From Candidatus Nealsoniibacteriota bacterium (GTDB taxonomy: Bacteria > Patescibacteriota > Minisyncoccia > Minisyncoccales > RBG-13-42-11), in the NCBI GenBank assembly GCA_026396115.1, contig JAPLXL010000003.1:1-42333 (forward strand): 42,333 nucleotides of DNA. Direction: 5' to 3'. Below, piece after piece: positions 1-7,764 of this stretch. The first letter of the stretch is position 1. Every line of letters begins with the position of its first letter. Under the pieces are notes generated by a model that saw nothing but the letters and a program-made list of their open reading frames with translations, searched no databases and was not told the origin of the DNA. The translations under genes and the position numbers were made by a program.

Positions 1-645
1 GGAGTCAAATTATCCGATCCTTCTTTTTTAAATAAATTAGTGTCATCAGGAGTTGACGAATTAAGAATTCCCATTTATGGCTCTAACGCAAAAGTTCATG
101 ATTCTGTCACTCGAACACCGGGCAGTTTTAACAAAGTGGTAACCGGAATTAAAAATCTGCTAAAAAAAACTTCTAAAATAGAAATCCAGATAAGTTGCTT
201 AATCATGAAGCAGAACAAAAACGATCTTTTGAATATAGTTGATTTTGTAAACAAATTAGGAATAAAAGACTTTTACTTTTCAATTCCCTGTATACAAGAA
301 GATGATATTTCTTTTTATATTCCCCTCAAGGATCTGGGTCCTTATTTAAAAAAACTCTATAATTACGCTCTAAAAATTAACGATGAAATTAAATTTATGG
401 AAATACCTTTTTGTGTTTTTGGTGAACTTAACACAAAAAATATTATTAGTAAATGTTCACCTCCCAATTTAGGTGAATACAACCAACCGCCGGAACAAGT
501 TAGAACATCAATACCGGACCTTCCTTCGTATAGATTGAAGAAAAAGCTTAAAATTTGTAGTAATTGTAAAGCTTATAACGATTGTGATGGATTTTTTGTC
601 AATGATATCGATAAATTTGGGCCTGGAAAAATTAAGAAAATTTAA
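1..645 (+). CDS. Radical SAM protein, C-terminal part (5' end outside window)
   Basis: The frame is open from base 1, so the start and the expected N-terminal CxxxCxxC cluster site lie upstream of the window. The visible part carries the family signature HDSVTRTPGSF (about 25 residues into the open frame), also present in the two other radical SAM proteins nearby, followed by barrel strands and a C-terminal cysteine set (FCVFG, a further Cys, then CSNCKAYNDC). That set looks like a SPASM/twitch-type auxiliary Fe-S site. The end motif FGPGKIKKI matches FGWEEFKPIKY and FGRNEFKPIKN of the paralogues. These enzymes cleave S-adenosylmethionine to start radical chemistry; the substrate is unknown. 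A 47-nt gap separates it from the next paralogue, so the two are probably co-transcribed. Confidence 0.8.
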   Translation, partial: GVKLSDPSFLNKLVSSGVDELRIPIYGSNAKVHDSVTRTPGSFNKVVTGIKNLLKKTSKIEIQISCLIMKQNKNDLLNIVDFVNKLGIKDFYFSIPCIQEDDISFYIPLKDLGPYLKKLYNYALKINDEIKFMEIPFCVFGELNTKNIISKCSPPNLGEYNQPPEQVRTSIPDLPSYRLKKKLKICSNCKAYNDCDGFFVNDIDKFGPGKIKKI

Positions 646-692
646 GGGTTTAGTTAAATTCTTATATTAGAAATAAATAATAATTAAGATAA

Positions 693-1568
693 ATGAGTAA
701 TAGCAAGAGAGTTGATATTAAAATAGGCTTTCAGTGTAATAATTCTTGCCGGTTTTGCATACAAGGTGACAAAAGAAACAAGTTTCCGAATAAAACCGCC
801 GAAGAAGTAAAAAATATATTAAAAAAAGAAAAAAATAACTGTGATAGCGTATTATTTACTGGTGGAGAGCCAACCATCCAAAAAAATCTTGTTGACTATG
901 TAAAATATGCAAAAGGAAGACTTTTTGCATATAAAGATTATTGTATAGAGTTAATTAAAGCTGGTGTAGATGTTTTTAATCCTGCAATTCATGGCTCGTG
1001 TTCAGAGATTCATGATTATTTAACCCGTTCACCTGGTAGTTTTAAACAAACATTAAAAGGAATTAAAAATTTGAAAAAATTAAACCAGATTATTGGTACC
1101 CAAACCGTAATAACTAAAATCAATTATCAGGATATTCCCAACATAGCAAAAATGATGATTGATTTAAAACCTAATTTTTTTCAATTTGCCTTTATGCACA
1201 TTAATCCCATTATTCAGGAAAATCCACAACTAATTGAAGAGATTGTACCAAGATATTCGCAAGTGGAATCTTATGTGAAAGAAGGACTACAAATTGGGGT
1301 TAATGCCGGTGTTGAGACAAGAACAGAGGCCATTACTTATTGTTTTATGAAAGGATATGAAAGCCATATAACGGGAAATAAAACTCCTACTACCACCGTT
1401 TATGATGCAAATAAAATAATTGAAAACTTTAACGAAGTAAGAAAAACTCAAGGAAAGTCTAAAGGTCCTAACTGTCAAAGATGCAAGTATGATGAGATTT
1501 GCGAGGGTCCGTGGAGAGATTATCCAGAAATTTTTGGATGGGAAGAATTTAAGCCGATAAAATATTAA
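693..1568 (+). CDS. Radical SAM protein with apparent internal deletion
   Basis: The N-terminus has the radical SAM 4Fe-4S site CNNSCRFC (CxxxCxxC), then FTGGEPTI, the strand that contacts SAM. The family signature HDYLTRSPGSF and the C-terminal CQRCKYDEICEGPW with FGWEEFKPIKY (probable auxiliary cluster) follow. Length 291 aa. Between YVKYAK and GRLFAYKDY about 13-14 residues expected from relatives are absent: the third paralogue has FPEVIIELDING at this point. The lost stretch would be the barrel strand ending in Asn-Gly, removed in frame. The protein may therefore be non-functional or altered. Start ATG at 693 has no strong ribosome site. Substrate and product are not recognisable. Confidence 0.85.
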   Translation: MSNSKRVDIKIGFQCNNSCRFCIQGDKRNKFPNKTAEEVKNILKKEKNNCDSVLFTGGEPTIQKNLVDYVKYAKGRLFAYKDYCIELIKAGVDVFNPAIHGSCSEIHDYLTRSPGSFKQTLKGIKNLKKLNQIIGTQTVITKINYQDIPNIAKMMIDLKPNFFQFAFMHINPIIQENPQLIEEIVPRYSQVESYVKEGLQIGVNAGVETRTEAITYCFMKGYESHITGNKTPTTTVYDANKIIENFNEVRKTQGKSKGPNCQRCKYDEICEGPWRDYPEIFGWEEFKPIKY

Positions 1569-1656
1569 TATAACCTAGAATATGCGTGAATTATTGTTTA
1601 TCGTTTGCGTATATGATTAATGAATGAGGTAAAGAAATTATTAAAAAAATTAGTTT

Positions 1657-2781
1657 ATGGACCTAAATTTAATTTATTTTTTATTCTTACTTCCTCTTGC
1701 AATTGTAGGGATATCCTGTTCTTACACCGATATTAAATACGGTAAGATTTTTAATAAATGGATAATTCTAGGCTTTATTTATATTTTTTGCCTTTACATT
1801 TTTATATTTTTTTTTCTGGAAGGTAGGGTTTATATTTTTAAATTAATCCTAAATGGAACAATTGCTTTTTCAACGGGGTATTTGCTGTGGTACTTTAAAT
1901 TATGGTCAGCTGGCGATGCGAAGCTTTTTTCTGTTTACGCCTTTTTGGTTCCATTAGATTTTTATTCAAAAAGCTACGTACTTCATTTTCCTTCTTTTAA
2001 TTTATTAATGAACTTATTTGTTCCCCTTCTTCTTGTGTTAATTATTAGCGCGTTAATAGTAACTTTAAAGGAACTATACAAAGCTAAGGATAGAATAAAA
2101 AAATTAAAACTACCAGAAACTAAAAGAGTTTTTCAGCTTTTATCATATTTGTTTCAACTTTTTTTAAACTATGTTTTTGTTTTTATAATATTACAATCAA
2201 TTATTCTTCCTTTAACAAAACATTTTCCCATAAGTGAAGTTTTTAACAATCCATTTTTTATTTTTGCTTTATTGCTTTTAACAATTGTAAGCTTTAATAA
2301 AAAAAGAAGAGAAAAAAAATGGCTAAACTGGGTTCTTTACGGGGTTATTTTGGCTTATATTTGTTCAATTATTTTTTCAGGAGAATTTTTTGATCGTTTA
2401 ATAAATCTACTGAGAGTTTCTTTAGTTTTTATGGTTTTCGTGGGTTTAACCAGAAATATTTTAAATCTTTATGTTCAAAAAAGGGAAATAGAAAAAGTAA
2501 AAATCAAAAACATTAAGGAGGGTATGATTCTTACCAAAGACGAGTCCTCTATGTTTCTAAACAAGATTAAAGAAGATTTTGGAGCCTTGGACGCTGGGGG
2601 ATTGAGCAAAAACCAGGTAAAATTAATTAAAGAATTCTTTAAAAACAGCGAAGAATTGGAGATAAAAATTTATAAAACACTTCCTTTTGCGCCGTTTCTA
2701 TTTCTATCTGCTATCATTTCAGTTTTTACCCAAAGTTCTTTTCTCGTACTGATTGACAAAGCTTTTCGATATTTCTTATAA
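1657..2781 (+). CDS. A24-type prepilin/preflagellin peptidase
   Basis: A membrane aspartic protease of family A24, expected to remove the leader of type IV pilin precursors. Both catalytic Asp contexts are visible: SYTDIKYGKIFN (D25) and SAGDAKLF (D87). There are several hydrophobic membrane segments. At 374 aa it is longer than simple TadV/CpaA peptidases: a soluble C-terminal part (KEGMILTKDES, then KTLPFAPFLFL near the end) resembles the extension of archaeal FlaK/PibD-type preflagellin peptidases. There is no N-terminal cysteine-rich methyltransferase domain as in PilD. It lies away from the pilus operon at 11-21 kb but is the only candidate processing enzyme in the window. Its last bases are part of a 26-bp tandem duplication. 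Confidence 0.8.
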   Translation: MDLNLIYFLFLLPLAIVGISCSYTDIKYGKIFNKWIILGFIYIFCLYIFIFFFLEGRVYIFKLILNGTIAFSTGYLLWYFKLWSAGDAKLFSVYAFLVPLDFYSKSYVLHFPSFNLLMNLFVPLLLVLIISALIVTLKELYKAKDRIKKLKLPETKRVFQLLSYLFQLFLNYVFVFIILQSIILPLTKHFPISEVFNNPFFIFALLLLTIVSFNKKRREKKWLNWVLYGVILAYICSIIFSGEFFDRLINLLRVSLVFMVFVGLTRNILNLYVQKREIEKVKIKNIKEGMILTKDESSMFLNKIKEDFGALDAGGLSKNQVKLIKEFFKNSEELEIKIYKTLPFAPFLFLSAIISVFTQSSFLVLIDKAFRYFL

Positions 2782-2821
2782 TACAAGAAAGGTCGTATTT
2801 CTTATAATACAAGAAAGGTCG
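2770..2821 (+). repeat. 26-bp exact tandem duplication across a gene end
   Basis: Two identical 26-bp units, 2770-2795 and 2796-2821. Each contains the small hairpin TTTCTT-ATAATAC-AAGAAA. The first unit holds the last codons and the TAA stop of the prepilin peptidase, so the second copy is a duplicated 3' end in the spacer before the next gene. Confidence 0.95.
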
Positions 2822-2852
2822 AGAAGATTAAAAATTAAAAATAAAGAATTTT

Positions 2853-3314
2853 ATGCAAAATAAATTAATAATTTATTTGGGAATCTTTGGAGCAATTATT
2901 GTGATTTTCATGGCTGGCTTTTATGTAGCTTCTTTCTTCAAAAAACCGTTAGAATTGGGAGAAAAACCAGTAGAGGAAATAGGATATCTTAAATCTTTGG
3001 GAGCTCCATTTGTGCTTCATGGGTTTGTAATAAAGATAGATAGGGAGAAAACTCCGATGGAGATTATAGTTTCCGTGAATTTAGTTGGTAATTTTGAAAA
3101 TCCTCCTAGTCCCTCTATTACGAGGAAATTTTTAATTGATGACCAAACTCTTATATTTACTGGCAAATCAGGACCGGATGAGCCACTAACTCCTGCTAAC
3201 GTAGATGTATTGGAAGAAAAATCTCCAATTATTGTGACAGTGAGTGAAGATATTACAGAAATTTTAAACAGAGAAACTTTTTCTGTTCTGCGAATGAAAG
3301 TTATCAAAGAATAA
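2853..3314 (+). CDS. Single-pass exported/membrane-anchored protein, unknown function
   Basis: 153 aa. Residues about 5-29 form one hydrophobic segment (IIYLGIFGAIIVIFMAGFYVA) followed by FFKKP, so an N-terminal anchor or uncleaved signal is likely and the rest should lie outside the cytoplasm. The remainder is beta-rich with no cysteine and no motif I recognise (FVLHGFVIKIDRE, then TRKFLIDDQTLIFTGK). It follows the prepilin peptidase by 71 nt, the gap being mostly the duplicated 26-bp unit. A pilus-related role is possible from position alone, but nothing in the sequence demonstrates it. Confidence 0.6.
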   Translation: MQNKLIIYLGIFGAIIVIFMAGFYVASFFKKPLELGEKPVEEIGYLKSLGAPFVLHGFVIKIDREKTPMEIIVSVNLVGNFENPPSPSITRKFLIDDQTLIFTGKSGPDEPLTPANVDVLEEKSPIIVTVSEDITEILNRETFSVLRMKVIKE

Positions 3315-3339
3315 ACTATCAAAATAGTAAAAATTAGAT

Positions 3340-3407
3340 GCCTCCTCTTTATATTTAATCTTTGTTTTCCTATTGTGGGGTGAAGGAATGTTGTTATAAG
3401 AGGAGGC
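3340..3407. repeat. Long-loop inverted repeat
   Basis: GCCTCCTCTT at 3340-3349 is perfectly complementary to AAGAGGAGGC at 3398-3407, with a 48-nt loop. It has no T-run, so it is not a typical intrinsic terminator. Its position 26 nt after the stop of the exported-protein gene would allow a 3' UTR structure or a small structured RNA. Confidence 0.6.
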
Positions 3408-3467
3408 AGTAGTTTGTCTGTTGTAGGGAAGAATAAAAACGAATTTAATTTTGTAACAAAGACGATT

Positions 3468-3496
3468 TTTCAAAACCGGTAATTTTTTGATAAAAT
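3468..3496 (+). promoter_or_regulatory. Promoter-like sequence, extended -10
   Basis: TTTCAA (3468-3473), 17 nt, then TAAAAT (3491-3496) preceded by TGA, giving an extended -10. The same TTTCAA-N17-TAAAAT arrangement precedes the histidine kinase gene. The next frame is the broken small gene at 3735, so transcription here would start with a leader of over 200 nt. Confidence 0.4.
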
Positions 3497-3734
3497 TTTA
3501 AGTTAATGATGAGTTAATTAACCATTATCCAAAATGCTTCCCAAAATATCGACATGGCTTATAGTCTAACGATTGAAAAGATTGTAGGGTAGCGTAAAAG
3601 ATGTAAAGGATGTTATGAATTTTGCAAAAACGTGTAAGAATCATATAATAAATTGGTTTTACTGACATTCATCTTAAATGATTATGGTGTTGTTGTTTTT
3701 TAAATCAAACCAATATTAATAATAAATATTAATT

Positions 3735-3975
3735 ATGAAAAAAGATCAGACTAAAAAAGAGTATATCGTAACTTATTGCAGCCAAGAGCATTTCAAGGTT
3801 TTAGGGTGGTAAAGCTTCTAATTTAGAAGAAGCAATGGATCGTGCCCAGAGGGAGTTAAAAAAAGAGGCAAAATTCTATGAAGTAGAAGAAACAATGATT
3901 GGAGAAATTAAAGATGAAAAAAAGTTATTTTCGATATTAATTAGTTATCAAAAAACTAAGAATAGAACAGAATAA
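3735..3975 (+). pseudogene. Broken copy of the small HicB-like protein gene
   Basis: The frame starts MKKDQTKKEYIVTYCSQEHF and stops after 25 codons (TAA at 3810). Shifting frame there restores KASNLEEAMDRAQREL and runs open to the TAA at 3973. The intact paralogue at 6699 has GGTGGGTTAAAG where this copy has GGTGGTAAAG, so a 2-nt loss explains the break. Bases 3780-3833 match 6756-6811 almost exactly (one substitution plus the 2-nt deletion), while the flanks have diverged. The stop at 3975 abuts the ATG of the glycosyltransferase gene. Confidence 0.85.
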
Positions 3976-5814
3976 ATGGATATAATAAACCAGCAATTTA
4001 TTCATAGTTTAACCTTGAATTTGCATAATAAAATTCCTTTTTTGATTTTGGTAAATTTTATTTTACTTTTAATCCTTATTTTTCTTAATAGAGAAGAATT
4101 AAAATTATTTTTTAAAAAGATAAAAAGAAAAACTTGGATAATTCTCTTTTTAATTTTCTTTTTAGCATTGGCCTTAAGATTATTTTTAATCCCTCATTTT
4201 TTAAGAACCTTTTATGACGAGGCCTGGCATATTGGAGCCGCAGAACGATTAGTTGAAAGTAATTTTTTAGACCAGGGGAATTATGCCAAAGGAGTAGGGT
4301 GGCCTTTTATTTTGGCTATCTTTTTTAAATTATTTGGGGTAAGCAATTGGACTGCTTTATATACTTCATCTGTTTTTGGAGCTTTGACTATATTTAATAT
4401 TTTTCTAATTGGTTTTTCATTTTTCAAGAAAGAAAAAATTGCCTTGTGGTCAGCTTTTTTGTTTTCAATAATACCCCTTCATGTAATTTGGTCTGGTTCT
4501 TCTATCGCGAACATTTCTTCTATTTTTTTTGCAACTTTTGCTCTATTTATTTCATCATTATATTTTAGAAACAAAACGCTACCTCTATTTTGTCTTTCCT
4601 TAATATCGTTAGCTTTTGCAGCCCAGTTTAGGCAGGAGAACTATATCTATTTTTTAATATTTTTTATAGGTCTATTAATTTTTAAGAATTTTTCATTTAG
4701 AAAGATAAAATTTACAAAATTAGATTGTTTTAGGAAAAAAAATTTGATAATTTATATACTCTTATTTTTACTCATCGGCATTTTTGTTCTACCTAGTTTC
4801 ATCCAAGTTCTCGATTTTCAGTTGTTTACTAATTGGGCTCAGCGTGAATCAGGAGGAAAGCTTTTGACTCAAAATTGGTCTGTGCCAAATCTAATCTATA
4901 ATTTTTCAACCTGGGGAAAAGATATTTTTACTAATAAATATCACCCTCTTGTTTTTTCATTCCTTTTTATCTTAGGCATTATTTATCTGTTTAAAAGAGA
5001 ACGTCAAAAACTGCTTTTTTTACTAATTTGGTTCTTTTCTCTTTTCTTCATCTATTTTTGTTCTTGGCCAACATTAGGATGGGAATCTCGGTTTCTTTTA
5101 AGTTTTTACCCTATAACTTCAATATTTGCCGGGGTTGGTATTTATATTATCTGCAAAAAGTTATCTGGAAAATTTAATTCTAATAACCTAACTATATTTT
5201 TTGTTTCCATTCTTCTATTCTTATTTTCCTTTTTTATTGGAAAGGGAATAATCTATAATCTTGCGGAAATAGAAGCTATTTTAGAGACAAAAATTCCGGA
5301 AATGGCCCAGAATGAAATTCCTTCGAACTGTGTTATTGTGACTAATGTGCCGGAAATGATTTCAGCAACCACTGATTTACGAGCCATTCAACTCAGTTCT
5401 TTTTTGAATTCGCAATTTTTAGAAAATCGTTATAATATTATATTTCCTTCTCAGGAAGAACTTAGCCTTGAAATTAAAGAGGATAAAAATGTTTTTCTTT
5501 CCCATCAAGGGTATAAGACTGACTGCGTACTCTTTTTTGAAGATTTTTATTGCGAAAAAGGGTCTCCAGTTTTCCCTGAATTTGTAGAAGATTGCAAAAA
5601 AATTAAAAATAAATATAATGCAGTACCTTATCTAACCTATTCAGAAAAAGAGGTATCTGTAAAATTAATAAGTTCTTATTTAAATTTTTTCCCATTGCTA
5701 GCAAATGTTAGCAACGTAGACAAGAAAAGAATAAATACCATAAAACCAGCTGTTGGAGAAGAGAACATTAAAAGTTATACTTTTTATAAACTTTATCCTA
5801 AGCTATCCCAGTAA
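3976..5814 (+). CDS. Membrane glycosyltransferase of the PMT/ArnT (GT39/GT83) type
   Basis: 612 aa with about ten or more hydrophobic segments. The first periplasmic loop has FYDEAWHIGAAERL (D81, E82) followed by GVGWPFILAIFFKLFG, the arrangement of the catalytic-loop acidic residues in PMT_2-type transferases that use polyprenyl-phosphate sugars. The C-terminal 180 residues are less hydrophobic and probably extracytoplasmic. Such enzymes add sugars to surface proteins, lipids or polysaccharides; the acceptor here cannot be inferred. It starts directly after the stop of the broken small gene, and its own stop overlaps the start of the radical SAM N-terminal frame. Confidence 0.8.
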   Translation: MDIINQQFIHSLTLNLHNKIPFLILVNFILLLILIFLNREELKLFFKKIKRKTWIILFLIFFLALALRLFLIPHFLRTFYDEAWHIGAAERLVESNFLDQGNYAKGVGWPFILAIFFKLFGVSNWTALYTSSVFGALTIFNIFLIGFSFFKKEKIALWSAFLFSIIPLHVIWSGSSIANISSIFFATFALFISSLYFRNKTLPLFCLSLISLAFAAQFRQENYIYFLIFFIGLLIFKNFSFRKIKFTKLDCFRKKNLIIYILLFLLIGIFVLPSFIQVLDFQLFTNWAQRESGGKLLTQNWSVPNLIYNFSTWGKDIFTNKYHPLVFSFLFILGIIYLFKRERQKLLFLLIWFFSLFFIYFCSWPTLGWESRFLLSFYPITSIFAGVGIYIICKKLSGKFNSNNLTIFFVSILLFLFSFFIGKGIIYNLAEIEAILETKIPEMAQNEIPSNCVIVTNVPEMISATTDLRAIQLSSFLNSQFLENRYNIIFPSQEELSLEIKEDKNVFLSHQGYKTDCVLFFEDFYCEKGSPVFPEFVEDCKKIKNKYNAVPYLTYSEKEVSVKLISSYLNFFPLLANVSNVDKKRINTIKPAVGEENIKSYTFYKLYPKLSQ

Positions 5815-5931
5815 TTTGTATTTGGAACAAATGTAATAGTAGATGTATTATGTGTACTAATCAGACTGAATTTCAAGCTAAAGATCCCTATAAGGATTAC
5901 AGTTTTAGCGAACTTAAAAAAAATTAGCAGA
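5814..5931 (+). pseudogene. N-terminal segment of the third radical SAM gene, separated by a frameshift
   Basis: In the frame of base 5814 the sequence reads ICIWNKCNSRCIMCTNQ, containing the radical SAM site CNSRCIMC, and continues to FSELKKN before a TAG at 5925. The downstream enzyme frame (ATG 5932) lacks this site but is open upstream as NLKKISRMRIF. The switch falls in a run of eight A at 5916-5923; seven A would give one continuous protein (FSELKKISRMRIFDNKGNL). No ATG opens the upstream frame (in-frame stop at 5799), so an ATT start at 5814 or further decay must be assumed. Confidence 0.8.
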
Positions 5932-6690
5932 ATGAGAATTTTCGATAATAAAGGCAATTTAATTGATGATAAAATCATTTTAACGGGCGGAGAACCGACT
6001 ATTCATCCGGATTTTTTTGGAATACTTTCTTTTATTAGAAAAAAATTTCCTGAAGTAATAATAGAATTAGATATCAACGGAAGTAGATTTTGTTATCCTT
6101 CTTTCACTAAAAAAGTTTTGTCATTTGGAAGAGTGAATATTTATATATTTTTACATGGATTTGACCCGAAAACTCACGATACTATTACCAGAACCTTGGG
6201 AAGTTTTTTGCAAACTGTAAAAGGGATAGAAAATATTTTGAAATATAGAAATCTCAGTCTTCACGAATTAGAGTTAAGGATTATTATCACTAGACTTACT
6301 TATCAATATATTGAAAAAATATTAAAATTTATAAAAGAAGATTTCCCTCAAGCAGACAGAATAGTGGTTATTTTTATGGAAATGGAAGAACAAGCAGGAG
6401 ATAATTTTAAAATTGTCGGTCTTACCTACAGTCAGTTTCAAAAATTTATATCAAAAATAGCCAAATGGATTCAGAAATTTAAAGAATTCCGTTTCTATCA
6501 TTTTCCTTTATGTACGCTTGATTCTAAATATTGGAAATACATACATAGAACCTTGCCAGACAATGAAGTTTCCTTTTTAAAATCTCGTGATAATTGTCTT
6601 TATAAAGAATATTGTCTTGGTATTCATTTTAGATACTTGGAGAATTTTGGAAGAAATGAGTTCAAACCAATTAAAAATAAAATGAATTAA
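5932..6690 (+). CDS. Radical SAM protein body (frameshifted relative to its cluster-binding N-terminus)
   Basis: The frame as it stands encodes 252 aa: ILTGGEPTIHPDF (SAM-contact strand), HDTITRTLGSFLQTVKGIENIL (signature shared with the two radical SAM proteins at the window start) and a C-terminal CLYKEYCLGIH with FGRNEFKPIKN. The catalytic CxxxCxxC is missing from this frame and lies in the preceding 118 nt in another frame. Unless the A8 run is a sequencing error or a slippery site, the product cannot hold the catalytic cluster. Eight nt separate its stop from the small HicB-like gene, suggesting one operon with it and the glycosyltransferase. Confidence 0.75.
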   Translation: MRIFDNKGNLIDDKIILTGGEPTIHPDFFGILSFIRKKFPEVIIELDINGSRFCYPSFTKKVLSFGRVNIYIFLHGFDPKTHDTITRTLGSFLQTVKGIENILKYRNLSLHELELRIIITRLTYQYIEKILKFIKEDFPQADRIVVIFMEMEEQAGDNFKIVGLTYSQFQKFISKIAKWIQKFKEFRFYHFPLCTLDSKYWKYIHRTLPDNEVSFLKSRDNCLYKEYCLGIHFRYLENFGRNEFKPIKNKMN

Positions 6691-6698
6691 AAATTAAA

Positions 6699-6923
6699 AT
6701 GGCAAAAAAATTTACTCTTAAAACAGATGAAAAAGATTATATTGTGATCTATGAAAGCCAAGAGCATTTCGAGGTTTTAGGGTGGGTTAAAGCTTCTAAT
6801 TTAGAAGAAGCTATTAAAAATGCGGAAGAAACATTAATAAATGAAATAAAGAAATATAGTGTAAAAAACGCTGAAATAGCTGAATGGAAAGATGGCAGAG
6901 AAATTTCTTTTAATATAGAGTAA
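6699..6923 (+). CDS. Small HicB-like protein of unknown function
   Basis: 74 aa: YIVIYESQEHFEVLGWVKA, then NLEEAIKNAEETL, then a short tail. The strand-strand-helix pattern with a Gly-Trp and the LEEAIxNAEE helix resembles HicB-type antitoxin/RNase-H-like small domains, but there is no DNA-binding domain and no HicA-like partner nearby. It has no cysteine. It is translated just after the third radical SAM protein (8-nt gap), and a broken copy lies 2.9 kb upstream. A partner or substrate role for the radical SAM enzyme is speculative. Confidence 0.65.
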   Translation: MAKKFTLKTDEKDYIVIYESQEHFEVLGWVKASNLEEAIKNAEETLINEIKKYSVKNAEIAEWKDGREISFNIE

Positions 6924-6951
6924 TTAGTTTTTATAAATGATATTCATTTGG

Positions 6952-6986
6952 GACATCTGGAGCGATTTCAAAAACGTCCAGATGTC
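6952..6986. repeat. Perfect 10-bp inverted repeat
   Basis: GACATCTGGA (6952-6961) and TCCAGATGTC (6977-6986), 15-nt loop, 28 nt after the stop of the small gene. Without a T-run it is a weak terminator candidate; an operator or RNA hairpin is possible. Confidence 0.65.
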
Positions 6987-7008
6987 AAACGCTTACAATC
7001 AAGGCAAA

Positions 7009-7165
7009 ATGGATACAATAAATATTTTGATTACTGAAGCTGAAAAATGCGAACCGGTTCCTATTTTAGCAAGATATTCAAACAGGTAGAATTAGAGGAA
7101 TTATTGTTGCTGACCATGTAGATGCGTCATTAGCGAAACCATTGAGTGCAAAAGGTGTACTTTAG
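7009..7165 (+). pseudogene. Possible decayed coding remnant
   Basis: Within the 449-nt gap 6924-7372 one frame reads MDTINILITEAEKCEPV and PILARYSNR then stops at 7087, while the +1 frame continues TGRIRGIIVADHVDASL and AKPLSAKGVL before a stop near 7163. The junction gives a plausible continuous peptide if one indel is undone. No family is recognised. Apart from this, the inverted repeat at 6952 and the promoter at 7290, nothing else is seen in the gap. Confidence 0.3.
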
Positions 7166-7289
7166 ATGTTTCTTTCCGGTATGAAAATGGGTAGTTGCAG
7201 ATTTTAGATGAATAACTAATAACATTTTTACTTACTTTCAAGAAGAGACAACAAATTTTGCCCTCTCTTTTTGTAAGTTTAACAAGAGC

Positions 7290-7318
7290 TTGACAAGATA
7301 AATTAAAAAATGTATAAT
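7290..7318 (+). promoter_or_regulatory. Consensus sigma70-type promoter
   Basis: TTGACA at 7290-7295, a 17-nt spacer and TATAAT at 7313-7318: both hexamers and the spacing match the consensus exactly. It lies 58 nt upstream of the short membrane-peptide gene. Confidence 0.85.
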
Positions 7319-7375
7319 TAGGACAGATTTAATTTAACAATTGAATGTATATTTAATAAAGGAGGATGAGTTGTG

Positions 7376-7708
7376 ATGAAAAGGATGACAATTATCTCAT
7401 TGATTTGTGTGTGTCTATTAGTAGTGGTGCTTGTCGGCTATAGCCGTATTTATTTAGTAGATATAAATAATCTATATAATCTTAAATATGGGGCTAGGAT
7501 TGTACTCGTTATTAAAGAATTATGCCTTATAAAAGGAAAAGATTATTTATTATGTGGTACAGAATTAATAGATACAAATAAAAATTTAATATTAATATAT
7601 GTACCACCATTAAGGGCACCATTAAGGGCAACGGCTTTAGGGAGTGAGGTTAACTATACAGATGTTTTTGTCCTGACAGGGTATATTACTATCCAAGGGG
7701 ATCCTTAA
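7376..7708 (+). CDS. Short exported or membrane-anchored protein, unknown function
   Basis: 110 aa from ATG 7376; GTG 7373 is equally in frame. GGAGG at 7361-7365 gives good spacing for either, one of very few clear Shine-Dalgarno sites in the window. The N-terminus MKRMTIISLICVCLLVVVLV is a signal peptide or anchor; it ends in VGYSR with no lipobox. The rest contains two Cys (KELCLIKGKDYLLCGTEL), possibly a disulfide, and an imperfect internal repeat (LRAPLRAT). The gene is a self-contained unit: consensus promoter, ribosome site, gene, hairpin and terminator. No homologue is recognised; high expression is expected from its signals. Confidence 0.65.
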   Translation: MKRMTIISLICVCLLVVVLVGYSRIYLVDINNLYNLKYGARIVLVIKELCLIKGKDYLLCGTELIDTNKNLILIYVPPLRAPLRATALGSEVNYTDVFVLTGYITIQGDP

Positions 7709-7717
7709 TTGATCTCA

Positions 7718-7745
7718 GGAGGAGATAAATATTTTTATCTCCTCC
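7718..7745 (+). terminator. Perfect 12-bp hairpin after the peptide gene
   Basis: GGAGGAGATAAA (7718-7729), loop TATT, TTTATCTCCTCC (7734-7745). A very stable hairpin 10 nt after the stop, without a T-run of its own; it probably stabilises the 3' end before the terminator at 7765. Confidence 0.6.
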
Positions 7746-7764
7746 CGTCATTTAGTTAGCAGAC

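Larger units (their letters stand above)
3315..3734. other. 420-nt non-coding stretch with one large inverted repeat and a promoter-like site
   Basis: No convincing coding frame. It contains the 10-bp inverted repeat at 3340-3407 and a promoter-like pair at 3468-3496. Short open frames on the minus strand lack any coding features. The rest (3497-3734) is AT-rich with no recognised RNA family. Confidence 0.6.

Noticed and set aside
3017-3322. Minus-strand frame opposite the exported-protein gene
   Set aside because: Shadow frame without start signals or recognisable composition.
1-6923. Radical SAM plus small protein as a RiPP (modified peptide) cluster
   Set aside because: The small protein has no Cys-rich or repeat core, no leader-binding domain (RRE) is visible in the enzymes and no transporter is near. 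Kept only as a possible partner relation.
6699-6923. HicAB toxin-antitoxin pair
   Set aside because: Only a HicB-like strand-helix pattern is present; there is no HicA-type protein and no DNA-binding domain.
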